Part shown: in pieces, positions 51,477 to 60,925 of the stretch
Layout: each line of letters begins with the position of its first letter
How positions within the stretch are numbered: position 1 is the first letter of the stretch
From: Microbacterium hydrothermale
GTDB lineage: Bacteria > Actinomycetota > Actinomycetes > Actinomycetales > Microbacteriaceae
Length of the DNA: 64,000 bases
Assembly (NCBI RefSeq): GCF_004854025.1
Contig: NZ_STGM01000004.1
Location: 294,972 to 358,971 of the forward strand
Direction of reading: 5' to 3'
Notes under the pieces: generated by a model
Told to the model about the DNA's origin: nothing
Databases searched by the model: none
The model's input: only the letters and a program-made list of their open reading frames with translations
Made by a program: the position numbers and the translations under genes

Positions 51477-51773
51477 TCAGCGGACGACGACCGCCAGGAC
51501 GTCGCGAGCCGAGAGCACGAGGTACTCCTCGGCGCCGAACTTGACCTCGGTGCCGCCGTACTTGCTGTAGAGCACGCGGTCGCCGACGGCGACGTCGAGG
51601 GGGACACGGTTGCCGTTGTCGTCGATGCGGCCGGGGCCGACGGCGACGACTTCGCCCTCCTGCGGCTTCTCCTTGGCGGTGTCGGGGATGACGAGACCAC
51701 TCGCGGTGGTCTGCTCAGCCTCGACCTGCTTGATGACGATGCGGTCCTCGAGCGGCTTGATGGAAACCGACAC
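51477..51773 (-). CDS. groES: Co-chaperonin GroES
   Basis: A 98-residue GroES, the lid of the GroEL folding chamber. The chain [20 protein letters not shown] begins the beta-barrel; the mobile loop is [33 protein letters not shown] is the conserved C-terminal part. groEL is not adjacent. Upstream are two CIRCE elements, so HrcA control in heat shock is nearly certain. A terminator follows, so groES is monocistronic. Confidence 0.96.
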   Translation of the reverse strand: MSVSIKPLEDRIVIKQVEAEQTTASGLVIPDTAKEKPQEGEVVAVGPGRIDDNGNRVPLDVAVGDRVLYSKYGGTEVKFGAEEYLVLSARDVLAVVVR

Positions 51774-51807
51774 GGTCTACCTCTTCTTTCTCGTTACAGA
51801 AGACTTG

Positions 51808-51834
51808 TCAGCACTCACGCGGGGAGAGTGCTAA
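51808..51834. promoter_or_regulatory. CIRCE element 1 (HrcA operator)
   Basis: TCAGCACTC-N9-GAGTGCTAA matches the CIRCE consensus except one base, 35 bases upstream of the groES ATG. Confidence 0.9.
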
Positions 51835-51851
51835 TGCGAGTGTAGAGAAGC

Positions 51852-51880
51852 GCTGGCACTCATGCAACGCGAGTGCCAGC
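51852..51880. promoter_or_regulatory. CIRCE element 2 (HrcA operator)
   Basis: GCTGGCACTC-N9-GAGTGCCAGC, a perfect 10-base-arm CIRCE-like repeat, 44 bp from the first. It also lies just upstream of the methyltransferase promoter. Confidence 0.85.
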
Positions 51881-51893
51881 ACAATCGCCCGCC

Positions 51894-51899
51894 TAGGCT
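51894..51899 (+). promoter_or_regulatory. Probable -10 of leaderless methyltransferase gene
   Basis: TAGGCT ends seven bases before the GTG at 51907, 13 bp from CIRCE element 2. Confidence 0.5.
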
Positions 51900-51906
51900 G
51901 AATCGG

Positions 51907-53094
51907 GTGGATACCAGCGAGCTGACCGCCCTGCTCACGCCCGACGGCCTGCGCCTTCTCGACGAGCTCGGCCCGATCGTCTCCACCGACGACGCCGCTC
52001 GCGCCGTCTCGCGCCTGCGCGCCGCCGGCCACTCCCCCGACCTCGTGTCGGCCGTCGTCGGCCAGGCTCGGCTCCGTGTGCGCGCGGCGGCGAAGTTCGG
52101 CGCTTTCGCCGACCGCATGCTCTTCACGCGAGCGGGACTCGAGCAGGCCACGCGGCTGTCGATCGCCGCGCGTCACGCCGGACGCTTCCGCGCCGCGGGA
52201 ATGACGAGCGTGGCCGACCTCGGCTGCGGCATCGGCGGCGACGCCCTCGGGATGGCGGGTCTCGGCATCCGGGTGCACGCCGTCGACGCCGACGAGGTCA
52301 CCGCCGCGATCGCGGCCTACAACCTCGCCCCGTTCGGAGAGAGCGCGAAGGTGGCGCACGCGCGCGCCGAAGACGTCGACCTGGAGAGGACGGATGCCGT
52401 GTGGCTCGACCCCGCGCGCCGCACGGCGGGTCACTCCGAGACGCGCCAGGTCGCCTCGAGCGAGTGGTCGCCCTCACTCGAGTGGGTGTTCGACCTCCTC
52501 CGGCGCACGTCGGGTGGCGTGAAACTCGGACCGGGGTTCGACCGGACGCAGATCCCCGACGACGTCGAGGCGCAGTGGATCAGCGCCGACGGCTCGACGA
52601 TCGAGCTGGTGCTGTGGGCCGGCGCACTCGCCCGCGACCACGTACGCCGAGCCGCGCTGGTGGTGCGCGGCGACGAGGCCTGGGAGCTGACGGCCCCCGC
52701 CGACAGCGAGGACGTGGCCGAGAGGGAGCTCGGTGCTTTCGTGCACGAGCCCGACGGAGCGATCATCCGCGCCCGACTGATCGGCGAGGTCGCCCGCGCC
52801 CTGGAGGCGGGGATGCTGTCTCCCGGCATCGCCTACCTCACCTCGGACGCGCCGCTGACGAGTCCTTTCGTGCAGTCGTTCCGCATCCGCGAGCACCTTC
52901 CCGCCGATCCGAAGAAGCTCGGGCAGGCGTTGCGCGCCCGCGGCATCGGCACGCTCGAAATCAAAAAGCGCGGGGTCGACGTCGACCCCGCGACGCTCCG
53001 CAAGAAGCTCGCGTTGCGCGGCGACGACTCCGCGACCCTCCTCCTCACGCGGGTCGGGTCCTCGCGCCTCGCGCTCCTCGCCGATCGCGTCTGA
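51907..53094 (+). CDS. Class I SAM-dependent methyltransferase, THUMP-like
   Basis: A 395-residue protein with a helical N-terminal domain, a Rossmann methyltransferase core with motif I VADLGCGIGGDALGMAG (near residue 102) and acidic VHAVDADEVT after it, then the DPARR motif (VWLDPARRTAG). The C-terminal part (LGQALRARGIGTLEIKKRGV; DPATLRKKL) is a THUMP-like RNA-binding segment, so an RNA substrate is likely. GTG start by the leaderless signal. It is divergent from groES, and one CIRCE element overlaps its promoter region. Confidence 0.86.
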   Translation: MDTSELTALLTPDGLRLLDELGPIVSTDDAARAVSRLRAAGHSPDLVSAVVGQARLRVRAAAKFGAFADRMLFTRAGLEQATRLSIAARHAGRFRAAGMTSVADLGCGIGGDALGMAGLGIRVHAVDADEVTAAIAAYNLAPFGESAKVAHARAEDVDLERTDAVWLDPARRTAGHSETRQVASSEWSPSLEWVFDLLRRTSGGVKLGPGFDRTQIPDDVEAQWISADGSTIELVLWAGALARDHVRRAALVVRGDEAWELTAPADSEDVAERELGAFVHEPDGAIIRARLIGEVARALEAGMLSPGIAYLTSDAPLTSPFVQSFRIREHLPADPKKLGQALRARGIGTLEIKKRGVDVDPATLRKKLALRGDDSATLLLTRVGSSRLALLADRV

Positions 53095-53098
53095 CGGC

Positions 53099-53119
53099 CC
53101 GCACGGCGGGAGCGTGCGG
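53099..53119. terminator. Hairpin between convergent genes
   Basis: CCGCACG pairs with CGTGCGG around a 7-base loop, between the methyltransferase and the small membrane protein gene. Confidence 0.5.
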
Positions 53120-53127
53120 ACCGGCGG

Positions 53128-53583
53128 TCAGCGCACGGCGAGCTGCGAGAAACCCCAGACCAGCCACCCGACGCTGAACACGAGCGAGAGCAGCGAGAGC
53201 GCCAGGGCCCAGACGGCCACGGGGCGACTGTCGTGCGTGCGCCGCAGCGACATCGTCGCGACGACCACCCCGATCACCCCGAGGGGCAGGAGCCAGCCGG
53301 TCACGAGAGCGGCGAGCAGGGCCAGGACGGCCACCGCGAGCGCCCAGGGCGCGAGCGAGGGCGGGGGCTTCGGCGCGGGCGGGACGTACGGGATCAGGTG
53401 ATCGCCGAACGCCGCCATCTCGAGCTGCGCGGTGGGCAGTCGCTCGGCGTCGTCGTCGTCCGGCGCGGGAGCGGCCATCTCCCCCGCCGGGACCATCCAC
53501 GGGCGCCGCGGATCGACCGCCGGTGGAGCCTCATCGGCGGTCTCCTTGCGCGCGCGTCGCGTCGGCGGCGTCGGATCGGTCAT
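53128..53583 (-). CDS. DUF4190-like membrane protein
   Basis: A 151-residue protein with a Pro/Asp-rich cytoplasmic N-terminus (residues 1-75) and two C-terminal membrane helices ([20 protein letters not shown] and [20 protein letters not shown]) separated by [18 protein letters not shown], the DUF4190-type loop. Function unknown. Its ATG overlaps the tsaD stop (ATGA), so it is the last gene of the tsaB-rimI-tsaD operon. Confidence 0.78.
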   Translation of the reverse strand: MTDPTPPTRRARKETADEAPPAVDPRRPWMVPAGEMAAPAPDDDDAERLPTAQLEMAAFGDHLIPYVPPAPKPPPSLAPWALAVAVLALLAALVTGWLLPLGVIGVVVATMSLRRTHDSRPVAVWALALSLLSLVFSVGWLVWGFSQLAVR

Positions 53584-54662
53584 GGCGCCGGGGCCTCGGC
53601 ATCCGGGTCTTCGGCCACCTGGATCTCGGTCACCGGGAGAGTGGAGTCGGCGCCGAACGCGAGGGTCGAGGGACGCCGACCGGATGCGATGAGCTCGGCC
53701 GCGAGCGCGGCGATCATCGCCCCGTTGTCGGTGCACAGCCGCAGCGGCGGGATGCGCACCGAGACCCCGGCGGCGGCGGCGCGCTCGAGGGCGACGTCGC
53801 GCAGTCGCTTGTTCGCGATGACGCCGCCGCCCAGCAGCAGCCGGGGGACGCCGTACCGCGCGCACGCGTCGAGGGCCTTCGTCACGAGCACGTCCACGAC
53901 GGCCTCGCGGAACGAGGCCGCGACGTCGGCGACCGGTACCGGCTCGCCCGTCGCCTCGTGCTGCTCGACCCAGCGCGCCACCGCCGTCTTGAGTCCCGAG
54001 AACGAGAAGTCGTAGCGATGGGATGCCATGTCGGAGGCGCGCGAGAGCCCCCGCGGGAAGCGGATCGCCGTGGGGTCGCCGGTCGCCGCCGCGCGATCGA
54101 TCTCGGGACCGCCGGGATAGGGGAGCGTGAGGAGACGGGCGACCTTGTCGAACGCCTCTCCCGCCGCGTCGTCCATCGTCTCGCCCAGCAGTTCGACGTC
54201 GCTGGTGAGGTCGCGCACGAGCAGCAGCGAGGTGTGGCCTCCACTGACCAGCAGGGCGACCGTCGGGTACTCGAGCTCGCCCGCCTCGGCATCCAGGATG
54301 TCGGCGGCGATGTGTCCGACCAGGTGGTTCACGGCGTAGAGGGGCTTGTCGAGCGCGACGGCGAGTCCCTTGGCCGCGCCCACCCCGACCATGAGCGCGC
54401 CGGCGAGCCCCGGGCCGCTGGTCACCGCGACGGCGTCGAGGTCGGCGAGGGCGACGCCCGCCTCGGCGAGCGCGGCGTCGATCGAGGGCTGGAGAGCCTC
54501 GAGGTGCGCGCGCGCGGCGACCTCGGGGACGACACCGCCGTAGCGCGCGTGCTCGTCCATGCTCGAGGCGATCGTGTTGCTGAGCAGGGTGCGTCCCCGC
54601 ACGATGCCGATCCCGGTCTCGTCGCAGCTGGTCTCGATGCCGAGCACGAGGGGCGCGTCCAT
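53580..54662 (-). CDS. tsaD: tRNA N6-threonylcarbamoyladenosine transferase TsaD
   Basis: A 360-residue ASKHA-fold enzyme that transfers threonylcarbamoyl to A37 of ANN-decoding tRNAs. Motifs are [27 protein letters not shown] (metal-binding His-His), [29 protein letters not shown] and [14 protein letters not shown], ending with [15 protein letters not shown]. Start MDAPLV at 54662 overlaps the rimI stop (TGATG); an ATG at 54671 is possible but has its purine run too close. Acts with TsaB and TsaE, both nearby. Confidence 0.95.
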   Translation of the reverse strand: MDAPLVLGIETSCDETGIGIVRGRTLLSNTIASSMDEHARYGGVVPEVAARAHLEALQPSIDAALAEAGVALADLDAVAVTSGPGLAGALMVGVGAAKGLAVALDKPLYAVNHLVGHIAADILDAEAGELEYPTVALLVSGGHTSLLLVRDLTSDVELLGETMDDAAGEAFDKVARLLTLPYPGGPEIDRAAATGDPTAIRFPRGLSRASDMASHRYDFSFSGLKTAVARWVEQHEATGEPVPVADVAASFREAVVDVLVTKALDACARYGVPRLLLGGGVIANKRLRDVALERAAAAGVSVRIPPLRLCTDNGAMIAALAAELIASGRRPSTLAFGADSTLPVTEIQVAEDPDAEAPAP

Positions 54663-55192
54663 CAGCACCATCCCTTTCCGGTGGGCGAGGAGGTCGTGGG
54701 GTCGGCGGCGGAGGATGCCGCGGTCTCGGCGCGCCGGGCCGCCCAGCCCCGCAGGTCGAGCTGCATCACGATCGCGTCGACGTCGTCGGGCTGGTAGTAG
54801 CGCGGGCGGCGACCGACCTCGACGAAGCCCTCCGACGCGTAGAGCGCCTGCGCCACCGGGTTGTCGGCGCGCACCTCGAGGAACACGTCGTGCACCCCGC
54901 GGTCCACGGCCTCGGTGAGCAGCGTGGCCAGCAGGGCCCGCCCGCGACCGCGACCGCGCGCCGCCGCGGAGATCGTGATGGTCTGGATGTCGGCGTCCCG
55001 GGCTCCGCGCACCGCGCGCAGTCCCGCGTATCCGACGAGGCGACCGGCCTCCTCGACCACGACGTACCAGCCGTGCGGCGACGCGAGCTCCTCGCGCATC
55101 ATCGCGTCGCTCCAGGCGTCGGTGGGGAACGAGGTGCGCTCGAGGTCCATGATGGCGTCGAGGTCGGCGCCGGTGGCGCGACGCGTCACCAT
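54662..55192 (-). CDS. rimI: Ribosomal protein S18-alanine N-acetyltransferase RimI
   Basis: A 176-residue GNAT acetyltransferase. The acetyl-CoA site is [20 protein letters not shown] (R/Q-x-x-G-x-G/A pattern) and the C-terminal motif [20 protein letters not shown] is typical of RimI. It lies between tsaB and tsaD, the usual actinobacterial order, with one-base TGATG overlaps on both sides. The C-terminal 25 residues are an extra Ala/Ser-rich tail. Confidence 0.9.
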   Translation of the reverse strand: MVTRRATGADLDAIMDLERTSFPTDAWSDAMMREELASPHGWYVVVEEAGRLVGYAGLRAVRGARDADIQTITISAAARGRGRGRALLATLLTEAVDRGVHDVFLEVRADNPVAQALYASEGFVEVGRRPRYYQPDDVDAIVMQLDLRGWAARRAETAASSAADPTTSSPTGKGWC

Positions 55193-55824
55193 CAGCTGAC
55201 CCGCTTCGGGGCGTGGGCGGCGACGACGTCGGGGCTACGCAGGTAGAGCGGCTCGCCGTCGGCGAGCGTGCGACCGGCGTCGAGGGCGCGGGCGGCGGCG
55301 AGAGCGATCATCGCGGCCGACACACTCGTGGCGTCGTACCGGCGCGCGCCGGCCTCGTCGAGACGCGCGTCGAGGCCGTCGCGCGGGGAGAGCGCGGCGT
55401 CGGAGAGTCGGACGGGCAGTCCGTCGTCGTCGAGGCCGTCGTACACGCTGAAGGCGAACTCGCGGCGCCGGGCATCGGTGACCACCGCGAATCGCCCCGT
55501 CTCGGTGCCGGTGAGCGCGTCCGCGAGCAGCACCCCGAGCGCGATGCCGTCGTGACTGGGGACCGGGACCACCGGCACCCCCTTTCCGAGGGCGAACACC
55601 CGCGCGGTGGCGATCCCCACGCGCAGGCCCGTGAAGGGCCCGGGGCCCATGCCGACGGCGACGTGGGTCGGGGCGGGCGCTGCGGACGACACGCGTCGCA
55701 GCAGATCGCCGATGACCTCGGCGTGACCCAGCGGGTTCGCGCTCTGCTCGTCGGCGAGCACCTCTCCGTCACGGGTGATGGCCGCGACGGCGGTGCCGAG
55801 CGACGTGTCGATGCCGAGGATCAC
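55192..55824 (-). CDS. tsaB: t6A biosynthesis protein TsaB
   Basis: A 210-residue inactive ASKHA paralogue that dimerises with TsaD. N-terminal [16 protein letters not shown] and the signature [20 protein letters not shown] (near residue 70) identify it, with [16 protein letters not shown] later. First gene of the tsaB-rimI-tsaD unit. GTG at 55824 follows TACGCT by six bases, so the operon begins with a leaderless message. Confidence 0.94.
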   Translation of the reverse strand: MILGIDTSLGTAVAAITRDGEVLADEQSANPLGHAEVIGDLLRRVSSAAPAPTHVAVGMGPGPFTGLRVGIATARVFALGKGVPVVPVPSHDGIALGVLLADALTGTETGRFAVVTDARRREFAFSVYDGLDDDGLPVRLSDAALSPRDGLDARLDEAGARRYDATSVSAAMIALAAARALDAGRTLADGEPLYLRSPDVVAAHAPKRVS

Positions 55825-55830
55825 CGTTCC

Positions 55831-55836
55831 AGCGTA
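55831..55836 (-). promoter_or_regulatory. Probable -10 of leaderless tsaB operon
   Basis: TACGCT on the minus strand, six bases before the GTG at 55824. Confidence 0.5.
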
Positions 55837-55897
55837 TCCGGCGCCCTCCGCCCGCGCGTCGCGGCATCCGGGCTCCCCTCCGCTCCGAAGAACGGAC

Positions 55898-56854
55898 ATG
55901 GATGCCACGACCCTCGGGCTGCGTCGCACGGTCGTCCCCACGGGGGTCGGCCCCCTGGTGGTGCGCGCGGGACGCGCCTCGGGGAGCCCGGTCGCCACCG
56001 TGCTGCTGCACGGCGCCGCGGGGTCGTGGTCGACATGGGCACCGATGATCGCCGCCTCCGATGAGATCGGCCTTCCGCTCTCCGACGTCGTCGCCGTCGA
56101 TCTCCCCGGGTGGGGCGAGTCCCCGGGGCCGGTCCCCGCCCCCGCCGACCTGGCGGTCGCCGTGGCCGCCGTGGCGCGTGCCCTCGGCTATCCCCGGTGG
56201 CGCCTCGTGGGCCACTCCCTCGGCGGGGTGATCGCTCTCGACGTCGCCGCGCGCTTCCCCGACGAGACCGTGGCCGTCGGCGTGGTGTCGCCCAGCGGCG
56301 CCGGGGCCCGCGTTGTGATGCGCCGCCCCCTCGCGGGCGGCATCCGGCTCCCCTGGCTCGCCGGGATGGTCGTCGCTATGCGGATTCTTCGGGGTCTCGG
56401 TCCTCTCGCGAGCCCCCTCCTGCGGCTGCTCCGACGCACGGGAGCCCTGCGCGGGCTCTCGCGGCCGCTGTTCCGGCATCCGGAACGGGTCGATCCCGCG
56501 GTCACCGACGCTCTCGCCGACGAGATCCGCCCCGCGGCCTTCCTCGCCGCCGCTCACCTGTCGCGCACGCACGACGATGCCGTCTGGCGCCGGATCTCGT
56601 GCCCGGTGCGCTCGGTGCGCGGGGCGCACGACGTGTTCGTCGCCGCGGCCGACGCACGGGAGTGGTCGCGCATCCTGCGCGACGTCGACCACGTGGTCCT
56701 CGCCGACAGCGGGCACTTCGCCCACGTCGAGCAGCCCGTGCAGACGCTGCGCGCGCTGCGCGAGGTGTGGGCGGCCTCCCGGGCGACCCCGGCCCCCGCT
56801 CCGCGGAGACGGAGCGCTCCCCCGCGCCGCGGACGGCGGACCCCCGCGACATGA
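55898..56854 (+). CDS. Alpha/beta hydrolase
   Basis: A 318-residue alpha/beta-hydrolase. The nucleophile elbow is LVGHSLGGVIALD (Ser near residue 108), the oxyanion region is VLLHGAAGSWSTW, the acid is in VRSVRGAHDVFV and the catalytic His in DSGHFAHVEQP. Substrate unknown. The C-terminal tail is Arg/Pro-rich. It is inserted on the plus strand between tsaB and tsaE, splitting an otherwise minus-strand cluster. Confidence 0.88.
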   Translation: MDATTLGLRRTVVPTGVGPLVVRAGRASGSPVATVLLHGAAGSWSTWAPMIAASDEIGLPLSDVVAVDLPGWGESPGPVPAPADLAVAVAAVARALGYPRWRLVGHSLGGVIALDVAARFPDETVAVGVVSPSGAGARVVMRRPLAGGIRLPWLAGMVVAMRILRGLGPLASPLLRLLRRTGALRGLSRPLFRHPERVDPAVTDALADEIRPAAFLAAAHLSRTHDDAVWRRISCPVRSVRGAHDVFVAAADAREWSRILRDVDHVVLADSGHFAHVEQPVQTLRALREVWAASRATPAPAPRRRSAPPRRGRRTPAT

Positions 56855-56887
56855 CGCGCGGCGCGCGCCCCGCCGGCGAGGCGACGG

Positions 56888-57391
56888 TCAGGGATGCCGC
56901 GAGATCGTGACGGTCCGCGGGGCGTCGGCGTCGAGTTCGACGGTGTGCACGGCGATCTCGCCGCACGCGTTGTCGACGCCTCGACCGCCGGTCTGCCGCG
57001 AGATCTCGATCTCCCACCACGCGTCGGCCAGGTACTCCGCGACCCCGCGACCCCACTCGACGATCACCGCGCTGTGGGCGACATCGATGTCGAGGTCGTC
57101 GAGCTCGACCGCGGCGCCCAACCGGTAGGCATCCACGTGCACGAGCGGAGTCCCGCCCGACAGCGAGGGATGCGTGCGCGCGATGACGAAAGTGGGACTC
57201 TGCACGGGCCCCCGGATGCCGAGGCCCTCGCCGATCCCGCGGGTGAGGGTGGTCTTGCCCGCGCCGAGCGGACCCGTCAGCACGACGACGTCACCGGGCT
57301 CGAGGGCGCGGCCGATCAGCCGGCCCAGGTCTTCCATGTCGGACGGGGACTCGACGACGCGTTCGCCGAGCACCTCCTCGGGGACGCTCAT
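56888..57391 (-). CDS. tsaE: t6A biosynthesis ATPase TsaE
   Basis: A 167-residue ATPase that activates TsaB-TsaD. Walker A is LTGPLGAGKTTLTRG near residue 40, followed by VQSPTFVIARTH and VHVDAYRLG, family hallmarks, and VIVEWGRGVAEYL. The C-terminus is slightly longer than usual. Start overlaps the alr stop (ATGA), so alr and tsaE are coupled. Confidence 0.94.
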   Translation of the reverse strand: MSVPEEVLGERVVESPSDMEDLGRLIGRALEPGDVVVLTGPLGAGKTTLTRGIGEGLGIRGPVQSPTFVIARTHPSLSGGTPLVHVDAYRLGAAVELDDLDIDVAHSAVIVEWGRGVAEYLADAWWEIEISRQTGGRGVDNACGEIAVHTVELDADAPRTVTISRHP

Positions 57392-58509
57392 GCGTGCACC
57401 TCTCGTCGGGGGACGCGCGCTCCCACGCGCGTGACGATCTCGTAGTCGATCGTGTCGGCGGCATCCGCCCAGTCACGGGCCGACGGCACGCCCAGCGTCG
57501 GATCGCCGAAGAGCACGACCTCGTCGCCGATCGACACGGGGTGATCGCCCACGTCGACGACGAACTGGTCCATCGCGATTCGACCCGCGACCGTGAAACG
57601 GCGACCACCGATCACGACCGGCCCGCGGCCCGACGCCTGCCGCGGCACGCCGTCGGCGTAGCCGAGCGGCACGAGGGCGAGCGTCGTGTCGACCGGGGTG
57701 CGGTAGTCGTAGCCGTACGAGACGCCTGTGCCCGCGGGGACGCGCCGCACCGCCGCCACCGCGCCCCGCAGGGTCATGGCGGGGCGCAGCCCGAGGTCGG
57801 CGGGGGTGCGGTCGTCGAAGGGCGAGACGCCGTACAGGCCGATGCCGATGCGGACGCAGCCGAGGCGGGCCTCGGGAAGCGCGATCGCGGCGTTCGTCGC
57901 GGCGATGTGCCGCAATGGGGGGCGGAGCCCCGCCGACGCCGCCAGGATCACGCCCTCTTCGAATCTCGCCAGCGCCGCGCGGTCGTCGTCGAGGCTCGTG
58001 TTCGACAGGTGCGAGAAGAGACCGACCACGCGCAGGCGACCGATGCGCTCGAGGCGGGCCGCCTCGGAGAACACCACGCGCCAGTCGGCGGGGGCGATGC
58101 CGTTGCGCGAGAGGCCCGTCTCGATCTTCAGGTGCACCGCGGCGGGACGCCCCTCGCCCGCCGCCTGCCCGGCGCGCAGCACCTGGTCGAGGTCGGAGAT
58201 GCCGAGCTCGATCTCTTCGCGGACGGCCTCGTCGAACGACGCCCCGGGCGCGTGCAGCCACGCGAAGAGGGGGGCCCGGATGCCGGCGCGGCGCAGCGCG
58301 AGCGCCTCGGTGATGTCGGACACGCCGATGCGGGCCGCTCCCCCGCGCAGCGCGGCGAGGGCGGCGCGGTGCGCGCCGTGCCCGTACCCGTCCGCCTTGA
58401 CGACCGCGATGATCTCGCTGCCGGTCAGGGCGCGCAGGTGGCGCACGTTCTCGGTGATCGCGTCGACGTCGACGAGCGCTTCGCGCAGCACCCCGGGTGC
58501 CATCGTCAT
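57388..58509 (-). CDS. alr: Alanine racemase
   Basis: A 373-residue PLP enzyme that interconverts L- and D-alanine for peptidoglycan. PLP Lys is Lys38 in AVVKADGYGHG, the second catalytic base is Tyr in GTGVSYGYDYRTP, and RIAMDQFVVDVGD is the conserved C-terminal motif. Dimer-forming C-terminal beta domain present. Its start overlaps the acpS stop (ATGA) and its stop overlaps the tsaE start. Confidence 0.96.
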   Translation of the reverse strand: MTMAPGVLREALVDVDAITENVRHLRALTGSEIIAVVKADGYGHGAHRAALAALRGGAARIGVSDITEALALRRAGIRAPLFAWLHAPGASFDEAVREEIELGISDLDQVLRAGQAAGEGRPAAVHLKIETGLSRNGIAPADWRVVFSEAARLERIGRLRVVGLFSHLSNTSLDDDRAALARFEEGVILAASAGLRPPLRHIAATNAAIALPEARLGCVRIGIGLYGVSPFDDRTPADLGLRPAMTLRGAVAAVRRVPAGTGVSYGYDYRTPVDTTLALVPLGYADGVPRQASGRGPVVIGGRRFTVAGRIAMDQFVVDVGDHPVSIGDEVVLFGDPTLGVPSARDWADAADTIDYEIVTRVGARVPRREVHA

Positions 58510-58931
58510 GCGGTGTCCTCTCCGGCGGGATCGGGAACGGATGCCGCGGGCGCCGACGCCCGCGTGTCGCCCGCCGGCTGAGCGCCCTCGGCGACGACGT
58601 AAGCGGTCGCGAGACCCGCATCGTGCGACATCGACAGGTGCAGCGCCGTGATGCCCCGGGCGGCGACCGTGGTCGCGGTCTCTCCGCGCAGCGCGAAGAC
58701 GGGGCGTCCCGAGGGTTCGGAGGCGACTTCGATGTCGGTCCAGTGCACGCCGTCCGACCCGCCGAGCGCCTTGATGAGCGCTTCTTTCGCGGCGTAGCGC
58801 GCGGCGAGGGACCGGGGCTTGAGGACCCGCTCGGACGGTGCGAACAGCCGGGCGAGCAGACGCGGCGTCCGTGAGAGATGCGCCTCGAAACGGGGAACGT
58901 CGACCAGGTCGACGCCGATTCCGACGATCAT
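58506..58931 (-). CDS. acpS: Holo-[acyl-carrier-protein] synthase
   Basis: A 141-residue 4'-phosphopantetheinyl transferase that activates acyl carrier protein. Motifs: MIVGIGVDLVDVPRFE (Mg-binding Asp8) and RYAAKEALIKALGG (Mg-binding Glu), plus HLSMSHDAGLATAYV. The C-terminus has an extra Ala/Pro-rich tail of about 25 residues. GGAGG before the ATG. Leads an acpS-alr-tsaE operon. Confidence 0.94.
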   Translation of the reverse strand: MIVGIGVDLVDVPRFEAHLSRTPRLLARLFAPSERVLKPRSLAARYAAKEALIKALGGSDGVHWTDIEVASEPSGRPVFALRGETATTVAARGITALHLSMSHDAGLATAYVVAEGAQPAGDTRASAPAASVPDPAGEDTA

Positions 58932-59018
58932 GCGGCCTCCCTCCCCGGCATCCGTTCCATTCTGCCCGTGCGCGCCGACATCGGTCGCCCTCCGCCCCCT
59001 CGGGTCGGGAACGGGAAA

Positions 59019-59046
59019 GGGGCCGGATGCCACGGCATCCGGCCCC
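59019..59046 (-). terminator. Terminator of glmS
   Basis: GGGGCCGGATGCC and GGCATCCGGCCCC are perfect 13-base arms with a two-base gap, 15 bases past the glmS stop. Confidence 0.75.
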
Positions 59047-59060
59047 CGCGATCGACGGTC

Positions 59061-60911
59061 TTACTCGACCGTGACCGACTTCGCCAGGTTGCGCGGCTGG
59101 TCGACGTCGAGGCCCTTGGCCTCGGCCAGGCCCATCGCGAAGATGTGCAGCGGCACGACCGCCAGCAGCGGCTCGAACAGCGGAGCGGCGAGCGGGATGC
59201 GCAGCACCTCGTCGGCGGCGGGGAGCACCGCGACATCGCCCTCTTCCGCGATCGCGATGACACGGGCACCGCGGGCGCGGATCTCCTCGATGTTCGAGAC
59301 GACCTTCTTGTGCATCTCGCCCGAGCCGCGCGGCGACGGCACGACGACGAACACCGGCTGACCGGGCTCGATCAGGGCGATGGGGCCGTGCTTGAGCTCC
59401 CCGGCGGCGAAGCCCTCGGCGTGGATGTACGCGAGCTCCTTGAGCTTCAGCGCCCCCTCGAGAGCGATCGGATAACCGACGTTGCGGCCCAGGAAGAGCA
59501 CCGAACGGGTGTCGGCCATCCAGTGCGCCAGCTGCTCGATGCGCGACTGCTCGGTTTCGAGCACGCGGGCGATCTTGCCGGGCACGGCCTCGAGCTCGGT
59601 CACGGCCTCGACGGCGACGACCGGGTCGACGGCGCCGCGGACGCGACCCACGTGCAGGGCGAGCAGGTACAGCGCGGTGATCTGCGCCACGAACGCCTTC
59701 GTCGAAGCCACGGCGACCTCGGGACCGGCGTGCGTGTAGACGATCGCGTCGGACTCGCGCGGGATCGTCGCGCCCTGCGTGTTGCAGATCGACAGGGTCT
59801 TCGCGCCGCGGGAGCGGGCGTACTTGACGGCCATGAGGGTGTCCATGGTCTCGCCCGACTGGCTGATCGACACGACGAGCGTGCGGGGCGAGAGCACCGG
59901 GTCGCGGTAGCGGAACTCGTGCGCGAGTTCGACGTCGACGGGCACGCGCGTCCAGGTCTCGAGGGCGTACTTGCCGACCATGCCGGCGTACGCGGCGGTG
60001 CCGCAGGCGATGACGAGGATGCGGTCGATGTCGGCGAGGAAGTCGTCGAGGCCCTCGAGCTCGGGGATCTCGACGCGGCCCTCGTGGATGCGACCGCGCA
60101 GCGTGTTCGCGACGGCCTCGGGCTCCTCGGAGACCTCCTTGGCCATGAACGACGACCAGCCGCCCTTCTCGGCCGCCGAAGCGTCCCAGGTGACCTCGAA
60201 GGCCTCGACCTCGACGGGGGCGCCCGAGAAGTCGGTGACCTCGACGCCGTCGGGGGTGATCGCGACGATCTCGTCCTGGCCGATCGCGAGGGCGTTGCGG
60301 GTGTGCTCGACAAACGCGGCGACGTCGGAGCCGAGGAAGTTCTCGCCCTCGCCCAGGCCGATGACCAGCGGCGAGTTGCGCCGCGCGCCGACGACCAGGC
60401 CCGGGTGGTCCTCGTGCATCGCGAGCAGCGTGTAGGCGCCCTCGAGGCGCGACACGACGGCGCGGAAGGCGGCGACGAGGTCCTGGGACTTGGCGTACTC
60501 GCGACCGATCATCACCGCGGCGACCTCGGTGTCGGTCTCGCTGCGGAAGCTGAAGCCCTCGCCCACGAGCTCGCTCTTGAGCTCGGCGAAGTTCTCGATG
60601 ATGCCGTTGTGGATGACGGCGAGCTTGTCGTCGTCGGCGAGGTGGGGGTGCGCGTTGGCGTCGGTGGGGCCGCCGTGCGTCGCCCAGCGCGTGTGACCGA
60701 TTCCGGTCGTGCCGTTGGCCATCGGCGATGCCTCGAGGTCGTCGCGCAGCACCGCCAGCTTGCCGGCGCGCTTGCGCATCCCGAGCGCACCGTCGCCGTC
60801 GATCACGGCGATGCCCGCGGAGTCGTACCCCCGGTACTCCAGACGCGACAGCCCCGCCAGAAGGATGTCCTGGCTCTGCCGAGGACCCACGTAACCGATG
60901 ATTCCGCACAT
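59061..60911 (-). CDS. glmS: Glutamine-fructose-6-phosphate aminotransferase
   Basis: A 616-residue enzyme making glucosamine-6-phosphate, the entry to peptidoglycan amino sugars. N-terminal nucleophile Cys2 in MCGIIGYVG, glutamine-site HTRWATHGGPT and GGARR-like binding VVGARRNSPL, then two SIS domains (VIACGTAAYAGMVGKYALE; ISQSGETMDTLMAVKYAR) and the C-terminal DQPRNLAKSVTVE typical of the family. Length normal. TAGACT eight bases before the ATG suggests leaderless translation. No ribozyme is visible in the short upstream. Confidence 0.97.
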   Translation of the reverse strand: MCGIIGYVGPRQSQDILLAGLSRLEYRGYDSAGIAVIDGDGALGMRKRAGKLAVLRDDLEASPMANGTTGIGHTRWATHGGPTDANAHPHLADDDKLAVIHNGIIENFAELKSELVGEGFSFRSETDTEVAAVMIGREYAKSQDLVAAFRAVVSRLEGAYTLLAMHEDHPGLVVGARRNSPLVIGLGEGENFLGSDVAAFVEHTRNALAIGQDEIVAITPDGVEVTDFSGAPVEVEAFEVTWDASAAEKGGWSSFMAKEVSEEPEAVANTLRGRIHEGRVEIPELEGLDDFLADIDRILVIACGTAAYAGMVGKYALETWTRVPVDVELAHEFRYRDPVLSPRTLVVSISQSGETMDTLMAVKYARSRGAKTLSICNTQGATIPRESDAIVYTHAGPEVAVASTKAFVAQITALYLLALHVGRVRGAVDPVVAVEAVTELEAVPGKIARVLETEQSRIEQLAHWMADTRSVLFLGRNVGYPIALEGALKLKELAYIHAEGFAAGELKHGPIALIEPGQPVFVVVPSPRGSGEMHKKVVSNIEEIRARGARVIAIAEEGDVAVLPAADEVLRIPLAAPLFEPLLAVVPLHIFAMGLAEAKGLDVDQPRNLAKSVTVE

Positions 60912-60919
60912 GGTCCCCG

Positions 60920-60925
60920 AGTCTA
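60920..60925 (-). promoter_or_regulatory. Probable -10 of leaderless glmS
   Basis: TAGACT on the minus strand, eight bases before the ATG at 60911, at the end of the HTTM gene. Confidence 0.45.

Noticed and set aside
57388..60909. A 1173-residue minus-strand frame joining alr with an upstream extension
   Set aside because: The Alr domain begins only at 58509. The upstream part is an out-of-frame reading of acpS and glmS.
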